Notes under the pieces: generated by a model | Told to the model about the DNA's origin: nothing | Database searches by the model: none | Seen by the model: the letters and a program-made list of their open reading frames with translations, nothing else | Position numbers and translations under genes: made by a program | Assembly: GCF_003711515.1 (NCBI RefSeq) | Contig: NW_021167080.1 | Span: 2,377,394-2,441,393 of the forward strand | Direction: 5' to 3' | Length of the DNA: 64,000 nt | From: Sodiomyces alkalinus F11 | Taxonomy: Eukaryota > Ascomycota > Sordariomycetes > Glomerellales > Plectosphaerellaceae | Shown here: one piece after another, positions 1 to 10,490 of the stretch | Numbering within the stretch: the stretch's first letter is position 1 | Layout: each line of letters starts with the position of its first letter

Positions 1-284
1 CACTCACGCTGCGAGCGTCCTTCCGCAATGTGTCGTGCCTCGCCATCCTCGTCGCCCATCTGGTTGAACTGTACCATGCCGTCCTTGATCTCTGGGGTTT
101 CGCGCCTCCTCCGCCTCCTACGGCGGCCGTCCTCGCCGACGACGACGTCACCGTCGGCATATGTGACACGCGGGGCTGGACAGGGCAGAATATGCGGTAG
201 GCCGACAACGAGGAAGCTGGCGAAGACGGTGGTCGCGAAAAGCGATGAGGTCATGCGCGACCTCGGGTGTAGGTGTGGTGGCAT
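1..284 (-). CDS. Small membrane-anchored hypothetical protein, N-terminal part only
   Basis: An open frame starts with ATG at 284 and runs off the left edge without a stop (94 codons visible). The first ~35 residues hold one hydrophobic stretch (SLFATTVFASFLVVGLPHIL) that could be a signal anchor or single membrane segment. Then comes a Cys-Pro motif and an Arg run (eight Arg) flanked by acidic residues. The frame is clean although it is GC-rich and partly repetitive, and an N-terminal hydrophobic segment directly after the ATG is what a real small membrane protein would show. I do not recognise the family. The gene is divergent from ppg1, sharing the 285-1170 region as promoter. A second ATG 10 codons downstream is an alternative start. 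Confidence 0.5.
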   Translation of the reverse strand, partial: MPPHLHPRSRMTSSLFATTVFASFLVVGLPHILPCPAPRVTYADGDVVVGEDGRRRRRRRRETPEIKDGMVQFNQMGDEDGEARHIAEGRSQRE

Positions 285-1170
285 GATGTCGTCGTGGGTT
301 GTCGGTGGGACAGGATGGACGAGAGATGGACGGGGGAGATGGATTGTGGGGAGACAGGAGACACGCTCGGTCTGTGAGGGAGCTGGCAGGAAGGAGTAAG
401 TAAGAACACAGTTCAATTGACGAGGTTAGGGTCATTTTTAGCCGTCCTTACCTATCACCGCTTCATACTCGTGCAATTGAGCGATGTTGAGCGGTGGTGA
501 GTCCTAAGACGTCGGGCGGGAGGCTCTTTGCTCTTTGGGAGAGCTGGAGGTATCGTACATGGGCTTCGAGCTGTCAAAATTCTCGGCATCTCGGTTTATT
601 GAAGACGTACCGGTAAATGCGACTGGGCTCGGGCACCAGCCACAGTCAAGCCACATTGTCTCTCACAGGTACCTTAATAATGTACCTTACCCTAGATACA
701 AAGTACCGATAAGACATTGATCCAAATATGGAATTGTGGATACCTGTCATCATCCCAAGAAACTTACTTCCCCTCGAAAGCTTGGGGCACTTTACACCTG
801 ACAGGGTTCCTGGACGAACTTGGATGGTCGGGACTTGTAGGTGATAATTCTTCCTTGTAAAACACCGCCAAGCGCTGGAGATTTGGCGATCGGCAACACA
901 ACTCCAACAATCGATTATTTGCAAACGCTATTACCGACTCAACCGACAGTCGCTGCAGTGTCTACCTACGCGTCATCTACCCTCCGAATACGATAGAAAG
1001 ACGGAATGCGACCGATAAAACTTTCACTTTCATGACTCTCCACTGTCCAGGCCGCGATTCCTACCTAACAGTGCAGTGCAGCGCGTGCTGTCGACACCCG
1101 ACGACGCGCCATTCCCTCCGAGTGCGATTACCGACCGGTTTCGCTGTAATATACCAATAACCCAGCTATC
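285..1170. promoter_or_regulatory. Divergent intergenic region
   Basis: This is the shared upstream region of the partial minus-strand gene and ppg1. It holds a cluster of GTACCTT/TACCTTA-type motifs at about 668-708, of the kind that recurs in other intergenic regions of this window. I see no further gene. Confidence 0.5.
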
Positions 1171-1403
1171 ATGAATGATCTCGACAGGTTCGTCTACCTC
1201 CAGTTTTTTCCCCCGTGTTCCTTCTTTCATCCTCGTGCTGATTCGCACTCCTGCAGAGCGATCGCGCAGTTACGCGCATGCCGGCCAATCCCAGAAGCCG
1301 AGGTCCGAGAGCTCTGCCATAAAGCGCGCGAGCTGCTGATAGAAGAGGGAAACGTCGTCACAGTCACCGCACCTGTCACGGTATGTCTACACACTATACT
1401 CCA

Positions 1404-1447
<44 letters not shown>

Positions 1448-2805
1448 TGGGGGGGAGGATAAGTTTGTGGACAAGTAGGAAGGCTAACTTGTTCAAGATA
1501 TGTGGCGACATTCATGGTCAATTTCACGACCTCATGGAACTATTCCGGGTCGGTGGTGATGTTCCAGACACAAACTATCTCTTCATGGGTACGTTCGTGT
1601 TACATTGTGCCATGCCCCCCCCCGCCCCGTCCCCTGCTATTATTATGCCATGGTTGATCGAATGAGGGACACTTGGCTGATCTTGACTGTCGCCAGGCGA
1701 CTTTGTCGACCGTGGCTTTTACTCTCTCGAAACTTTCCTCCTCCTCCTTTGCCTCAAAGTTCGCTATCCCGACCGCATGACGCTTATCAGAGGCAACCAC
1801 GAGTCTCGCCAGATCACCACCGTCTACGGATTTTACGACGAATGCATGCGCAAGTACGGCTCGGCTAACGTCTGGCGATATTGTTGCGACGTATTCGACT
1901 ACCTCGCCCTCGGCGCCATCGTCCTCGGCGCTGCAAACTCCCTCGGCGACAGGCCCCAGCAGGAGAATGTGCAGGACGACGTGGAGATCGAAGTGTGCGA
2001 CCATACGGGATCTATCATGAGCCGCTTCCAACGGCAATTAGATGACGAAGAGTCCATGACGGACAACAATCACAGCCACATCAACAACACCAGAGGTCAT
2101 GACGGGTCGAGTGCAAGTCCGGTAGTGACCAGCGTGACCAGGGGCGCGCGCGGCGGCGGGGCGGGCGACACCGGGGAGAGGACGGGCCCCCCGGGAAGTG
2201 GTGCGTCGGGGAGCAGCGGGGGGAGCATAGGCAACCCGACCGGCGCTGTCCTGTGTGTGCACGGAGGCTTGAGCCCGCTCATCGACACGGTGGATAAGAT
2301 CCGGCTTCTGGACCGAAAGCAAGAAGTACCGCACGAAGGCGCCATGTGCGACCTCCTCTGGTCGGACCCGGACGAGATTGACGGCTGGGGTCTTTCGCCC
2401 CGAGGTGCCGGGTTTTTGTTTGGCGCCGATATTGTCAAGGTCTTCAATCACCGCAACGACATCTCCCTCATCGCGCGGGCCCACCAGCTGGTCATGGAAG
2501 GTTTTAAGGAAATGTTCGATTCGTCCATCGTCACCGTCTGGTCCGCGCCCAACTACTGTTACCGCTGTGGCAACGTAGCCGCGCTCTTGGAGCTCTGCGA
2601 CGAACCTTCGGGGACCGGGCTCTTCGCGCGGAGCAACGGCGACGCCAGCCGCAGCGCCGGCGTCTCGAGTAACAAGGGCGTCATGCAGGAGGGAGACGCA
2701 GTCCCCAGGAGCGGGCCTGCGCGGAGATATCGCGTCTTTCAGGCTGCACCGCAGGATTCCCGCGGCATGCCTGCCAAGAAGCCTGTGGCGGACTACTTCT
2801 TGTAA
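1171..2805 (+). CDS. ppg1: PP2A-like serine/threonine phosphatase Ppg1
   Basis: Four exons: 1171-1187, 1257-1380, 1498-1588 and 1697-2805, giving 446 residues. All metal-binding motifs of PPP phosphatases are present: GDIHG (residues 50-54), GDFVDRG (about 78-84), GNHE (110-113), the HGGLSP loop and a C-terminal [11 protein letters not shown]. It ends in DYFL, like the methylated tail of PP2A-type catalytic subunits. The N-terminus ([19 protein letters not shown]) and overall sequence match the fungal Ppg1 branch rather than PP2A proper or PP4. In yeast, Ppg1 acts in glycogen metabolism and in the Far complex, a STRIPAK-like complex. Odd point: about 105 extra residues, mostly Gly/Ser/Thr-rich and acidic, sit between LGAIV and LCVHGGLSP (about residues 155-259). 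Intron 2 carries a (GA)n tract. Confidence 0.93.
1407..1442. repeat. (GA)18 microsatellite in ppg1 intron 2
   Basis: An uninterrupted run of 18 GA dinucleotides lies within the second intron of ppg1 (1381-1497). Confidence 0.95.
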
Positions 2806-3312
2806 ATATCTAACCTCCGGGCGGGGCGCTCTATGGGACGGAATTCAGGAACACCATCCCATCTAACCGTTTCTCGTTCTGTTCTCTATTTTTTATGGAT
2901 CTTCGTCCTTTTTTTTATTTTATTTTATTGGCTTCCCTTTAATGATAATATGGGGTCAGCATCGGAGTTGGGGAGGCTTGACATCACAGAGTGTTGGACG
3001 TTGTTTGGCTTGGGGGCTCTCTAGGCAACACGGAGGGCCATCGATATGATGACGAAAAAAAAAAAAGGAAAAGGAAAAGATAAACAGCAAACGTTATATG
3101 ATCCAATGCTCAATACATGATTGTCGGACACATGGCGCATGATTCTAAAACAAATCACCAAGTTTCGCCAAGTCTCCAAGTCGAAATCGAGATGCCAACA
3201 AGAACTGCCCCTAAACAAGCAAATCAACACCATCCATCCCATGGCATCTCAGGGATACCATCGAGCACCTGCTCCTTCCTTGCCCCCCCGGTTGGTTTCT
3301 TTGGGTCGATAC
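2806..3312. other. Convergent 3' intergenic region
   Basis: The 3' flanks of ppg1 (+) and of the Lys/Pro-rich orphan gene (-) meet here. The region holds T-rich tracts (about 2885-2935) and a poly-A run near 3055-3067, consistent with 3' UTRs. I see no gene. Confidence 0.5.
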
Positions 3313-4680
3313 CTAGACCACAGCGACTTGAACCTTGGACGCGAAATTGGTGCTTAGCTGCGGCTTCGCCTCCGCGCGGGGCGCGAATTGCAGCTCCGTC
3401 GATACCAGGCACTCCACCTGGCGCAGCCACCACACGAAGAGACCACCAACGTAATCCACCTGGAATAAAGTGCCTCGCAGCGCGTCGGCATCCGCTTCGC
3501 GCTGAATCAGCCGGGGGATGACCTCGTCGGACAGCATAGCGACCATCGCCTTGTACGTCTTCCCGTTCTTCCGCTTGGCATTCGGTCTCCGCGCCTGGTA
3601 GTCCGCACGCTTGCGGCGGGCGGTCGCGAGCTTCTGCCTCGCCCTGGCCACGTCGATGGGGCTGAAGTCTGTCTGGCCGAAGACGTCGCGCATGCGCAGG
3701 AGGACGCTGCGGCGCGGCGCCTGGTCTTCCGCCAGCGCGGGGTGGTTCTGGAGCTCGTCGGCGAGACTGAACAGGTTGCAGATCGCTGCGATGATGTGCT
3801 GGCCCTGGGGGGCGAGGGTGGTGGGTGATGCGCTGGTGGCGTCGTCTAGGTTGAGTAGCTCGGGGACGGCGATCACCTGCATGGCGGGGATGTAGTAGTC
3901 TTGCCCCGACGGGATGGCTCCGGGGGACAGTGGGCTGAGTTCTGCTAGCCTTAGGTCTGTCGGCGACACGATTTTGGGAGGCGGCTTTGGAGGTGTTTTC
4001 TTGACGAACACGATCTTAGGCGGCGGTTTTGGGGGCGTTGTCTTGGACTTCGCTTGGTCTGTCGGCGAAACGGTCTTTGCTGGGGTTTCTTGGTCTTGAG
4101 CCGTTTCCTTCGACTTCACTTCGTCTCCCGGTGGCACGATCTTGGCTGGCGCGTCTTGAGGTGTTGTCGTCGACTGCCCTTCGTCCAGGGGTGCTGTTTT
4201 CTTCTTCTTCTTCGGCGTTGCCTTCTTCTTCGTCTCCGTCTCCTCCTCCTCCTTCTTCGTTATCTTCTTCGTCTTCAGCTTAATCTTTATCTTCTGCTTC
4301 TTCGGGGGCACTGGATCAACTTGTGGCTTTGGGGTCGTCGGATTGACAGACTCCTTGGGCGAAGGGATTTTCGGACTGGACACTTCTTTTGCTTCTCCTT
4401 CCTCTGTAGGCTCATCGACCACTGCCATGGAAGCAAAGACTTGAGGAACGTCATCCAGGGATAGCATCGTCCTCATGCTCGACGGTCCTTCGTCTACCTT
4501 GGACAAGCCCAGCATCTCTCTCAGATTCTCCCATTGGCCCTGGTTATGTTCCATGAGATTTGACTCCTGGAACGTCGCCAGCAGCCTGGTCCTCTTCATC
4601 GGTGGTTGACCGAAAGCAGTCTCATGGCGAAATCTCTTCAGTGCCAGATGGCGAGACCGAACGGGATAGCAAACCTCCAT
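3313..4680 (-). CDS. Lys/Pro-rich orphan protein, 455 aa
   Basis: A single uninterrupted frame from ATG 4680 to the stop at 3313. I do not recognise the family. Residues ~1-85 are mixed; residues ~90-260 are low-complexity, with Lys-rich stretches (KKQKIKIKLKTKKITKKEE) and near-repeats built on PAKIV, PAKTVSPTDQAKSK and PPKPPPKIV. Residues ~270-455 look folded: they contain a likely helical segment (IIAAICNLFSLADELQNHPAL), an Arg/Lys-rich helix (ARARQKLATARRKRADYQAR) and an aromatic patch (GGLFVWWLRQVECL). The basic tracts suggest a nuclear, perhaps nucleic-acid-binding protein; that is inference only. Length, ATG context and absence of stops support a real gene, but no known domain does. Confidence 0.62.
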   Translation of the reverse strand: MEVCYPVRSRHLALKRFRHETAFGQPPMKRTRLLATFQESNLMEHNQGQWENLREMLGLSKVDEGPSSMRTMLSLDDVPQVFASMAVVDEPTEEGEAKEVSSPKIPSPKESVNPTTPKPQVDPVPPKKQKIKIKLKTKKITKKEEEETETKKKATPKKKKKTAPLDEGQSTTTPQDAPAKIVPPGDEVKSKETAQDQETPAKTVSPTDQAKSKTTPPKPPPKIVFVKKTPPKPPPKIVSPTDLRLAELSPLSPGAIPSGQDYYIPAMQVIAVPELLNLDDATSASPTTLAPQGQHIIAAICNLFSLADELQNHPALAEDQAPRRSVLLRMRDVFGQTDFSPIDVARARQKLATARRKRADYQARRPNAKRKNGKTYKAMVAMLSDEVIPRLIQREADADALRGTLFQVDYVGGLFVWWLRQVECLVSTELQFAPRAEAKPQLSTNFASKVQVAVV

Positions 4681-5464
4681 GATGCTGCTGTCTCTCCTTT
4701 GACTGCCTTATTCGCCAAAACTTGCATCGACCTCTAAAGTTGATATTAGTTACTTTTGTTGTAATCAAGAAACAACAGAAAGGAAGGGTGTACCTGTAGG
4801 TAGATTCCGCTGTCTGTCCTGTCAATATTATTTTACTGTTGTCCAGAGGCAATAACCTCAAGGGAGTCGTGAGAGTCGTCAAGGCATGAGCTCTCCGGTG
4901 ATGGAGCACTGATCATTATGTATTATTTTGTCTATCTTTCTCTCCTTCCGGTAGCCTGCACCAACACGGGGGCCAGGGAGTGCATCTTCTTCTCTCTCTC
5001 TCTGCGCGAAAGCTACAGCGAGTAGTTCCAGATGCGGTAAGATGGGACGCTTTCCATTGTTCACGGGGGAAGGGGAGGGGTAATTAAACAAAGATTATAT
5101 TCCAACCATGTTTTGATCAAGAGACCCTTTATTCTGCTTTCCGCATTGGTGAGTAGAGGTGGGCGTGCGCTTTGTTGGACACTCCGTGGCTGAGTTCCCC
5201 TTCCTTTGTGCTGTTGAGACTCCCATCCCTCGCGTCGACTCGCCGTGACTTTCGTTTTTGATTCCGATGACTGGATTTGAATATTTTCTCCCTTTTTTCT
5301 GCAAAGACATGCGACCTTTAAATACTACCGTCGGGTTGCGTCATGTCGTTCCTCGCGGTCTTCCTCTAATTTTAGATCGTATCACCCATCTGGCTGGGGT
5401 GCTCACTGGTTTGCATTCTGTATTGCCCGTATCATCGGCCTTGCTCGTAGTCTTCTTTAGTTCT
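4681..5464. other. Intergenic region upstream of the Lys/Pro-rich gene
   Basis: This lies between the ATG of the Lys/Pro-rich gene and the stop of the RING gene, both on the minus strand. It has short CT tracts (about 4988-5005) but no convincing coding sequence. Confidence 0.45.
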
Positions 5465-6346
5465 TCACCAGTGCCTCAGCCAGGCATTTATGACCTGGAC
5501 ATGGTACTCTTCGAAAACGAGTCTCTCAAGCTCCGACTTCCTGTCCACCAGAGCCCTTAGCTCTACCTCGCCAGGCGAATCCTGAAATCGCTTCCGCGCA
5601 TTGACGAACCTCCGACAGCAGGCTTGGTACCTGACATTGACAGTCTGAATCAGCCCTTTCTGCTGGCACTTGATGCACAGATCCGGGATTGCACCACCCT
5701 CGGGTATGGTCATCGGGATGAGGAACAGGCCTTCGTGCGTGACGTGTCGCGTCGTCACCTTGTGCCCGCACTTGCGATACACGAGACGTCGTCGGCAAAA
5801 CGGGCATGTGTCGTGATCTGCAAACCAGGCATCCAAGCAAGCTGCCCCGGCTACGTGTCCGCAGGGCATCATGGCCGGAACGCTGTCCCCCCAAGAGCCG
5901 TCGGCTTCTTGGGCAGCTTCTTCGCTCTGGAAGAGCAGCCGCGTGCACTTGCAGATCTGGCAGTGTATTTTGTCTGGTTTGTCGATGAGAAAGGTCACCT
6001 TGGGGCAAGGGACGAAACTACTTTTGGCCATTTCAGAGTCTTTCGGCTTCAACCAGTGGCGAATTAATGACAGCCAACCTTTAAGCCTCGATGTCTTCTC
6101 CTTCTCGTCTCCTTCTTGGCCTTCATTGTTGTGGTATTTCTGTTGTCGTTCTCGCTCTGTCGTAGACTTCAGGTACAGTCTTAGACTCTCGACGCTAGGT
6201 AACATCGTGATGTGGCACCGATATGACCGGTCTTTCTCAGTGGCCTTTTTCTTCTCTTTTTGTTTTCTTTTTCTGGAAGAGGTTGTATATGAAGCTGATG
6301 TATGTAGGTTGTAAGTTTGGAGAGAAGGGCAATTTGACAACCTCAT
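5465..6346 (-). CDS. RING-finger domain protein
   Basis: One exon, up to 293 residues from ATG 6346. Other in-frame starts are M49 and M106 (ATG at 6031); the conserved-looking part begins near M106, so the true N-terminus is uncertain. A RING-type zinc finger spans about residues 130-185: CQIC, then about 28 residues, CGHVAGAAC, then CPFCRRRL. The usual fifth ligand (His or Cys in CGHxxH) is Gly here. Downstream are further Cys/His pairs (KCGHK, CIKCQ, ACC) that may form a second zinc site, then a charged C-terminal helix (ELRALVDRKSELERL). RING proteins are usually E3 ubiquitin ligases; whether this one is active is unknown. It is divergent from the cupredoxin gene. Confidence 0.65.
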   Translation of the reverse strand: MRLSNCPSLQTYNLHTSASYTTSSRKRKQKEKKKATEKDRSYRCHITMLPSVESLRLYLKSTTERERQQKYHNNEGQEGDEKEKTSRLKGWLSLIRHWLKPKDSEMAKSSFVPCPKVTFLIDKPDKIHCQICKCTRLLFQSEEAAQEADGSWGDSVPAMMPCGHVAGAACLDAWFADHDTCPFCRRRLVYRKCGHKVTTRHVTHEGLFLIPMTIPEGGAIPDLCIKCQQKGLIQTVNVRYQACCRRFVNARKRFQDSPGEVELRALVDRKSELERLVFEEYHVQVINAWLRHW

Positions 6347-7045
6347 CGTCTAAATAGGCCAAGACCCGTCACGAACAGCACAATCTATATTGAACAGATG
6401 AGCTCTCTTCAATGGTGGTTGACTCCCTTAACTGACCCGTTCTCAGTGATAGCGAACATTTCGCCTGTGTTCGTATACTAGGAGAAAGCAATGAGATGAT
6501 ACTCGTAGTATCTGGAACAGAAAGCACCCAACTGTCTGCCTGAAATGTGATAGCAATGCTGTAGGGTTCGTGTAGTATGCGGCTCTACTCGACCCTCCGA
6601 AGCCCAGCTTCGGGCATCCTTGCATGGAAGTAGGGCCACCATCCTTGATGGGCAGTACGAAGTCGTGGAGATGCTGAGAATATGCAGGACTATCCTATAA
6701 TTAGGACTGGTTTCAGTCCAGAAATCTTGAATTAGAATCGCCTGCCGTCTTCTTTCAGCCCCCGCCGAAGTCATGATATCGTCAAAGCTCAGGTCAAGGG
6801 TGGCTGGTTGTAGGGAGGAGACCTGACAAAGAGATACTGTCAACAGCTAACTACCTGATTGACAACAACATGGGATTGTGGAAGGGAGATGGAAACGGGT
6901 CGGGACAAAGACGTCGAGTTTGAGGGGCTCCTGTAACATCGACGCGTGCCGGAATGCTTTAATACTGAAGCAGCCGACTTTAACGTGGCCGTCCTTTGCA
7001 TCAGACTCAGCAGAGCATTTCAGTTGAAGCAACCCATCCCATATC
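6347..7045. promoter_or_regulatory. Divergent intergenic region, RING / cupredoxin
   Basis: This is the shared 5' region of the RING gene (-) and the cupredoxin gene (+). Some minus-strand open frames cross it, but none has a recognisable domain or good start context, so I leave it as non-coding. Confidence 0.45.
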
Positions 7046-7619
7046 ATGTTATTGCACCTTTTTGCGATGGTGGTCGTATGGGCATTACTGGCCTGCGCGG
7101 AGACCATACGCATCGATGTCGGCATCGTACCCCAATCGTTCACACCAAATACGATCAGGGCCGATGTAGGCGACGTCTTAGAATTTCATTTCCATCCGCA
7201 GAACCACAGCATCGTCAGAGGCGAATACGCACAGCCCTGTGCACCCATCAACGAAGAGGGTTTCTTCTCCGGATTCGTGGAGGCAGAGGCGGAAGAACAG
7301 GTGAGTTCCTGCGCGAAGTCAAGCTGCACGATTTTTTTTTCGTTCTTTTGGCCCACTGAGAACCGAGATAGAATCAAGTCTTCAAAGTCGTCGTCAATGA
7401 CACGAAGCCCATCTTCTTCTACTGCGCCCAGGGTTCGCACTGTTCCATGGGCATGGTTGGCGTGGTCAATCCTCTGGCAAATCAGACACTGGAGTCTTAC
7501 TCGCGAAATGCAGTCGGAAAACCAGTCTTTGTTCCTTTTCCGGTCACCGCGTTTGGAGGTGAGTTCGCAGAGACTTCGGCAAGGGACGGTGGCATGGGCG
7601 TTGATGATAAGGATGATGA

Positions 7620-7652
<33 letters not shown>

Positions 7653-7821
7653 TGATGGTCCGGGGACGCCGTCTCGCTCCGGGGATAGTAAGAGTAAGGG
7701 AGACATCGACAGTGACCCCAACAGAGACGGGGAGGAGGACAAGGGCAGGGCGGGGACAGTGAGGGCCTCTCTGGTAGGGCCGCTGTGTTCCCTTGGATTT
7801 GCCTTGCTTCTTCTGCCTTGA
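7046..7821 (+). CDS. Secreted GPI-type cupredoxin
   Basis: Two exons, 7046-7300 and 7372-7821 (234 aa). A signal peptide (LFAMVVVWALLACAETIRID) is followed by one extracellular cupredoxin domain, residues ~20-115. Likely type-1 copper ligands are the His in QNHSIVRG and the Cys, His and Met in FFYCAQGSHCSMGM, the usual plastocyanin-like order. After the domain comes a long Asp run (GVDDKD then about 14 more Asp), a Ser/Lys/Asp-rich linker, and a hydrophobic C-terminus (ASLVGPLCSLGFALLLLP) typical of a GPI-anchor signal. Such fungal extracellular serine-rich or cupredoxin proteins sit at the wall or plasma membrane; their substrates are mostly unknown. The intron is 71 bp and phase 0. Confidence 0.88.
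7601..7656 (+). repeat. GAT/GAC trinucleotide repeat encoding poly-Asp
   Basis: A run of GAT and GAC codons inside the cupredoxin gene gives an almost pure Asp tract between the copper domain and the GPI signal. Confidence 0.9.
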
Positions 7822-8365
7822 AGACTTGTGATGGATGTGAGAAACAAAACTCTAGGTCAGCTGTAACTGACCGGTCATGCCAGTTGGGGCCAGCCAGAAT
7901 TTGCATTTCTTTTGTCAACTACCTTACCTTATTGTATGATAAGGTAATTACGGGAGAGACCATCCTTTCGAATAGATTTCCTTTGTACGTTGTCAGAGCT
8001 CCCAACACGTAATCACATGCTCAGCGTGGTTTCGTGTTGGACTGGTAGATAAGGTAGATAGATACATAACCATATTAGTCATCTTTGCGATACTCGGCAT
8101 AACTGTCGGCATTGGGCGGCGGGCAGCCAGTTTCGTCATTTTCGTACTCAGTAGTTCCTCTTACCGACTGTACCCACCACGGTGCCAAAATCATGGTTCC
8201 GTTCCGGCTTCCTTCGTGCCGAACCAATCCTCTCTACTTTTTTCTACTCTACCAACTAGACAACTAGCATTTCCAAAGCCTGCAGCCCGGTTTTGTCTGT
8301 CTTGTTCTGTTCGTTCCTTGCATTAGATACCCTGCGACGGCTCATGTTTCGATAAGACTGCGACG
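7822..8365. other. Intergenic region upstream of AFG1
   Basis: The 3' flank of the cupredoxin gene and the promoter of AFG1. It contains a small inverted ACCTTATTG/ATAAGGTAA stretch near 7925-7947 and GATAAGGTAGATAGATA-type sequence near 8048. No gene is seen. Confidence 0.4.
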
Positions 8366-10100
8366 ATGCGCTCTTGCGCTGCCACTGCGACTACCCCTCT
8401 TCGTCGGCTAAAGGCCAGCGCGCCTCCGCCGCCGTTCGCGCGGCTTCACCTCTCCTGGCAACGGCAGATCCGAACAGTCTGCACAACGTGTCTGGATGAA
8501 CTAGGAGTGGGTAAGACACTGCCATGGCAAGCCTGTCAGCTCAGGCAATGGCGAGGGACTCCTAACCTACATGCCGCTAGACAGAGGAGACTTGCGTCGA
8601 CCGCTGCACCAAGTGCCGCGACAGGTATGTACATAGATGCTTTCCTGACCGCGACCACGCCACTCAAGGCTGACTGTATTCCCGAAGATATCAGCAAGGA
8701 CGATAACCTCGGTCCTCTCCAGGAATACGATCGTCGCGTGAACACCGGACTCCTGAAGAACGACGAGCACCAACGAGGCATCATTCAGAGCCTACAGCGT
8801 CTCCACGATGATCTCGCCAAATACCGGGCACCGCCGGTCCAACATCCCACCGTCGAATCTCTGAAACCTGCAAAATCAATTCTCGGCTCTTTGTTCGGAG
8901 GCAAAAAGGCAGGCAAAGGGACCATCGGCGCGATACCCAGCAATCTTCCTCGCGGCCTATACCTGTACGGTGACGTCGGCAGCGGCAAGACCATGCTGAT
9001 GGACCTTTTTTTCGACACCTTACCAGGGTCTGTCAGGTCGAAGACGAGGATCCATTTCCACAATTTTATGCAGGACGTCCACCGGAGGCTGCATAAGATG
9101 AAGCTGGAGCATGGCAACGACATGGACGCAGTGCCCTTTGTGGCCGCGGATATCGCCGAACAGGGCAATGTGCTTTGCTTTGACGAGTTTCAATGCACCG
9201 ATGTGGCAGACGCCATGATTCTGAGAAGGTTGGATCAACACCATTTTCGTAATCTCATGGTAGGCTTTGCCCCACACTAAACAGCTAACACCATGGCAAT
9301 CCAGGCTTCTTGAAGCCCTCATGTCCCACGGCGTCGTGCTGGTGACCACGTCGAATCGCCACCCAGACGAACTTTACAAGAACGGCATCCAGCGCGAGTC
9401 TTTCATCCCCGCCATCGAGCTTCTGAAAAACCGACTTCACGTCATTAACCTCGACTCCCCGACCGACTATCGCAAAGTGCCACGCCCAGCATCCTCCGTC
9501 TACCACACCCCTCTCGACGCCAATGCCAAATCACACGCAGAAAAGTGGTTTTGCTACCTGGGCGACCCCGAGGATGCCGGCAATCCACCGAGGTCCGAGA
9601 CGCAAACGGTATGGGGACGCGAGATCCACGTCCCCCGCGTCAGCGGCCGGTGTGCCTGGTTTACCTTCGACGAGCTCATAGGTCAGCCAAAGTCTGCCGC
9701 CGATTTCCTCGAGCTCGCGCGCAGCTACGACGCCTTCATCGTCACCGACATACCCGGCATGACGTATCGACAGCGCGACCTCGCCCGCCGCTTTATTACC
9801 TTCATTGACGCCGTCTATGAGGCACGCGCCAAGCTGGTCCTCACCACCGAAAAGCCGTTGGAGGAGCTCTTCGTGTCGCGTGAGGAGATCCGGCAGACCC
9901 TCGGCTCTGACGAAGACGCCATGTCCGTCATGGGCGACCTGGCGGACGCCGAAAGCATTGACCGGGCCAAGATGTCTAGCTTGTTCTCCGGTGACGAGGA
10001 AGCGTTTGCTTTCGCCCGTGCCCTTTCGCGGCTCAGTCATATGAGAAGCAAGGAATGGGTAGAACGTGGATTGGACATTGGAGAGCAGAACGGTGTGTAG
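8366..10100 (+). CDS. AFG1: Mitochondrial AAA-type ATPase Afg1 (LACE1/AFG1L family)
   Basis: Two exons, 8366-9228 and 9305-10100, giving 552 aa. The first ~85 residues are rich in Arg, Ala, Ser and Thr and low in acids, as in a mitochondrial presequence. Walker A is GDVGSGKT (residues 202-209) and Walker B is VLCFDEF (269-275), followed by [24 protein letters not shown] across the splice junction, then [13 protein letters not shown], all typical of Afg1. The family helps turn over mitochondrially encoded respiratory subunits and exports matrix proteins; it acts in the inner membrane or matrix. The intron (76 bp, phase 2) was placed because reading through it breaks the conserved RRLLEAL helix. 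Length agrees with fungal homologues. Confidence 0.95.
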
Positions 10101-10490
10101 GGCCATGTGACAGCTGACGCAGAAGCTCGCAGTCATTAGACAAAGGAGGCCACGGTTATAAAGCGATAAGCTCCATTGGGTTTTTTTGGGGGCATTTCAT
10201 CTTTACAGTTGGCATCGTTGTGCTTGAGCTCATAGATAGATAGCGTCGCATAGTCATGGGCCATGATTCGTATCCATGCTATAACATATTGTTTACCAAC
10301 AGCATCTTTCCGTCAGCATGCGACTTCCCTGTAATAGTAGCCTACCTAGAGGCACTCCGTCAGGTGTACAATGGGATTCGAACGTCACTTTCAGTGTTGG
10401 ATGTTTGATGTCTCGACAAATCGCAAACAGGTTTTGTCTTGATAGAGAGAAAAAGAAAATGAAACAAAAAAAAGCAAATTCAAAAAATAT
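10101..10490. other. Intergenic, AFG1 3' flank
   Basis: AFG1 3' flank up to the 3' end of tRNA-Val. An A-rich stretch (10440-10490) directly follows the tRNA 3' end on the minus strand; read on that strand it is the T-rich sequence expected for a Pol III terminator. Confidence 0.45.
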
